A stretch of 7,674 nt of DNA. Origin: Opitutales bacterium. GTDB taxonomy: Bacteria > Verrucomicrobiota > Verrucomicrobiia > Opitutales > Intestinicryptomonadaceae. Location: contig JAGBOM010000336.1 of assembly GCA_017633865.1 (NCBI GenBank), forward strand, positions 1 to 7,674, given 5' to 3'. The position numbers and the translations under genes were made by a program. Positions 7,264 to 7,674 of this stretch are shown here, in pieces. Numbering within the stretch: the stretch's first letter is position 1; every line of letters begins with the position of its first letter. The notes under the pieces were generated by a model that did no database searches, was not told the origin of the DNA, and was given only the letters and a program-made list of their open reading frames with translations.

Positions 7264-7387
7264 GCGATTGATTTTGGCGCAGAAGTTCGTTGCTTCGGCA
7301 AAAAAAGCTTGGAATGAATGTAAATTCTATTCCGAGCTTTTTTTGCTCTCGCGCCTGCTTCTGCATCCAAAATCAATGCGCCTAAAC
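7258..7387 (+). repeat. Long imperfect palindromic repeat element, copy 1
   Basis: The outer arms GTTTAGGCG (7258-7266) and CGCCTAAAC (7379-7387) are exact reverse complements. Inside them ATTGATTTTGG (7267-7277) pairs with CCAAAATCAAT (7367-7377), and CAGAAG (7280-7285) pairs with CTTCTG (7358-7363). The segment between this and the core (7286-7297 against 7347-7357) does not pair. The core is an 18-base stem centred near 7322. A second, inverted copy starts at 7598, so this is a repeated element and not only a terminator. It begins in the last codon of gspF and includes its stop. Confidence 0.85.
7298..7346 (+). terminator. Bidirectional intrinsic terminator-like hairpin at the end of the operon
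   Basis: Bases 7298-7315 pair with 7329-7346 in an 18-base stem with a single T-G wobble (7310/7334), around a 13-base loop. The loop can itself pair GAAT (7316-7319) with ATTC (7324-7327). The left strand carries seven A (7300-7306) and the right strand seven T (7338-7344). Transcripts from either side therefore meet a stable GC-containing stem followed by U residues. It lies 35 bases after the gspF stop, where the operon transcript would be expected to end. Confidence 0.75.
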
Positions 7388-7597
7388 GGCTCACAACGGT
7401 TTTTGAAATCTGCTTCATGAAGGGTTTTCTCTGTCTCAAAACCAACGAACTCAGAACGATTTTGTTTTTCTTATTTTTTATAAGAGTATTTTTTTAGAAT
7501 GAGCTATTGAACGAAATTCAATGCGACTTTAGACAGGAGGCGCGGGGCTCCGCGCCGAAGCAACACAAGAGATTCCGGGGGTCAAGGGCTTGCTCTT
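7388..7597. other. Intergenic stretch with no convincing gene
   Basis: About 210 bases separate the two repeat copies. The left half is AT-rich, with T-runs at 7459-7495 and a 10-base palindrome CTTCATGAAG at 7413-7422. GGTTTTTGA (7398-7406) and TCAAAACC (7435-7442) are near-complementary. The right half turns abruptly GC-rich and holds two hairpins. A TATAAG at 7479-7484 could be part of a -10 box, but no well-spaced -35 element is seen. An AGGAGG at 7535-7540 has no start codon after it and forms part of a hairpin arm. Confidence 0.5.
7539..7556 (+). repeat. GC-rich hairpin
   Basis: GGCGCGG (7539-7545) and CCGCGCC (7550-7556) are perfect reverse complements around the 4-base loop GGCT. There is no T-run after it, so it does not look like a classical terminator. 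It contrasts sharply with the AT-rich sequence just upstream. Confidence 0.7.
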
Positions 7598-7599
7598 GT
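7565..7599 (+). repeat. Stem-loop next to the second repeat copy
   Basis: ACAAGAG (7565-7571) pairs with CTCTTGT (7593-7599) across 21 bases. Inside, CAAG (7583-7586) can pair with CTTG (7589-7592). TT follows the stem, too short a tract for a convincing terminator. The right arm overlaps the start of the second palindrome copy. Confidence 0.5.
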
Positions 7600-7674
7600 T
7601 TTGGCGAGCGATTTTGGATGCGGAAGCAGGCGCGAGGAACAAAAAAGCTTGGAATAGAATTTACATTCATTCCA
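7598..7674 (-). repeat. Palindromic repeat element, copy 2 (inverted, cut by the window end)
   Basis: The reverse complement of copy 1 aligns with this segment from its arm (GTTTTGGCG against GTTTAGGCG) through the A-tract and core. By hand about 64 of 75 aligned positions agree over 7601-7674. The last 24 bases (7651-7674) are identical to the reverse complement of 7310-7333, including the whole loop, so the copies are inverted relative to each other. T7650 pairs with A7674 where copy 1 has a T-G wobble, which mildly supports selection on the stem. The right arm lies beyond the window. Confidence 0.85.

Noticed and set aside
7260..7445. 61-codon minus-strand frame running through the palindrome
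   Set aside because: Most of it is the repeat element read as protein, it overlaps the end of gspF, and it has no ribosome-binding site or known domain.
7462..7484. Promoter made of TTGTTT and TATAAG
   Set aside because: The spacing of about 11 bases is too short for a sigma-70 promoter, and such matches are expected by chance in a T-rich stretch.
7535..7540. AGGAGG in the intergenic region as a ribosome-binding site
   Set aside because: No start codon follows at a usable distance, and the sequence is part of a GC hairpin arm.
7258..7674. CRISPR array
   Set aside because: There are only two copies, inverted relative to each other and palindromic, with no regular spacers and no cas-like gene.

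Overview
The window carries the middle of a type II secretion (T2SS) / type IV pilus-like assembly operon. All genes are on the + strand, followed by about 410 bases without a convincing gene. In order they are: the 3' end of a GspL/PilN-like inner-membrane protein (2-247, with an in-frame TAA), a GspM/PilO-like protein (249-800), a large GspD secretin (803-3571), an exported small protein with a candidate GspC/PilP/MshK-like domain (3578-4327), the GspE assembly ATPase (4338-5963, with an in-frame TAG and a conserved-looking tail running on to 6035) and the GspF platform protein (6043-7263). Intergenic gaps are 1-10 bases if GspE is read through to 6035, so this looks like one transcript whose promoter lies upstream of the window.

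Together these genes would build the energised inner-membrane platform (L/M/F plus the cytoplasmic ATPase E) and the outer-membrane channel (D). The D-X-E gene could supply the periplasmic link that GspC or PilP makes elsewhere. Only one ATPase is present and there is no PilT-like retraction ATPase, which fits secretion better than a twitching pilus. No pseudopilin (GspG-K) or prepilin peptidase gene is in the window, so the system must be completed elsewhere.

Downstream of gspF, 7258-7387 is a long imperfect palindrome that starts in the last gspF codon. Its core is a strong hairpin with A7 on one side and T7 on the other, as in a bidirectional intrinsic terminator. A second, inverted copy begins at 7598 and runs off the window end at 7674. 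Between them are an AT-rich stretch, a GC-rich hairpin and another stem-loop.

Organism: a fairly GC-rich Gram-negative (secretin and periplasmic proteins). Frequent ATA codons, starts without Shine-Dalgarno motifs and this compact gene order suggest a Verrucomicrobiota/PVC-type bacterium. That is an impression, not a demonstrated placement.

The points most worth a second look are the two in-frame nonsense codons in otherwise well-preserved core genes (gspL-like TAA 56-58, gspE TAG 5961-5963), the dispersed palindromic repeat, the candidate GspC substitute, and the long low-complexity regions and tail of the secretin.
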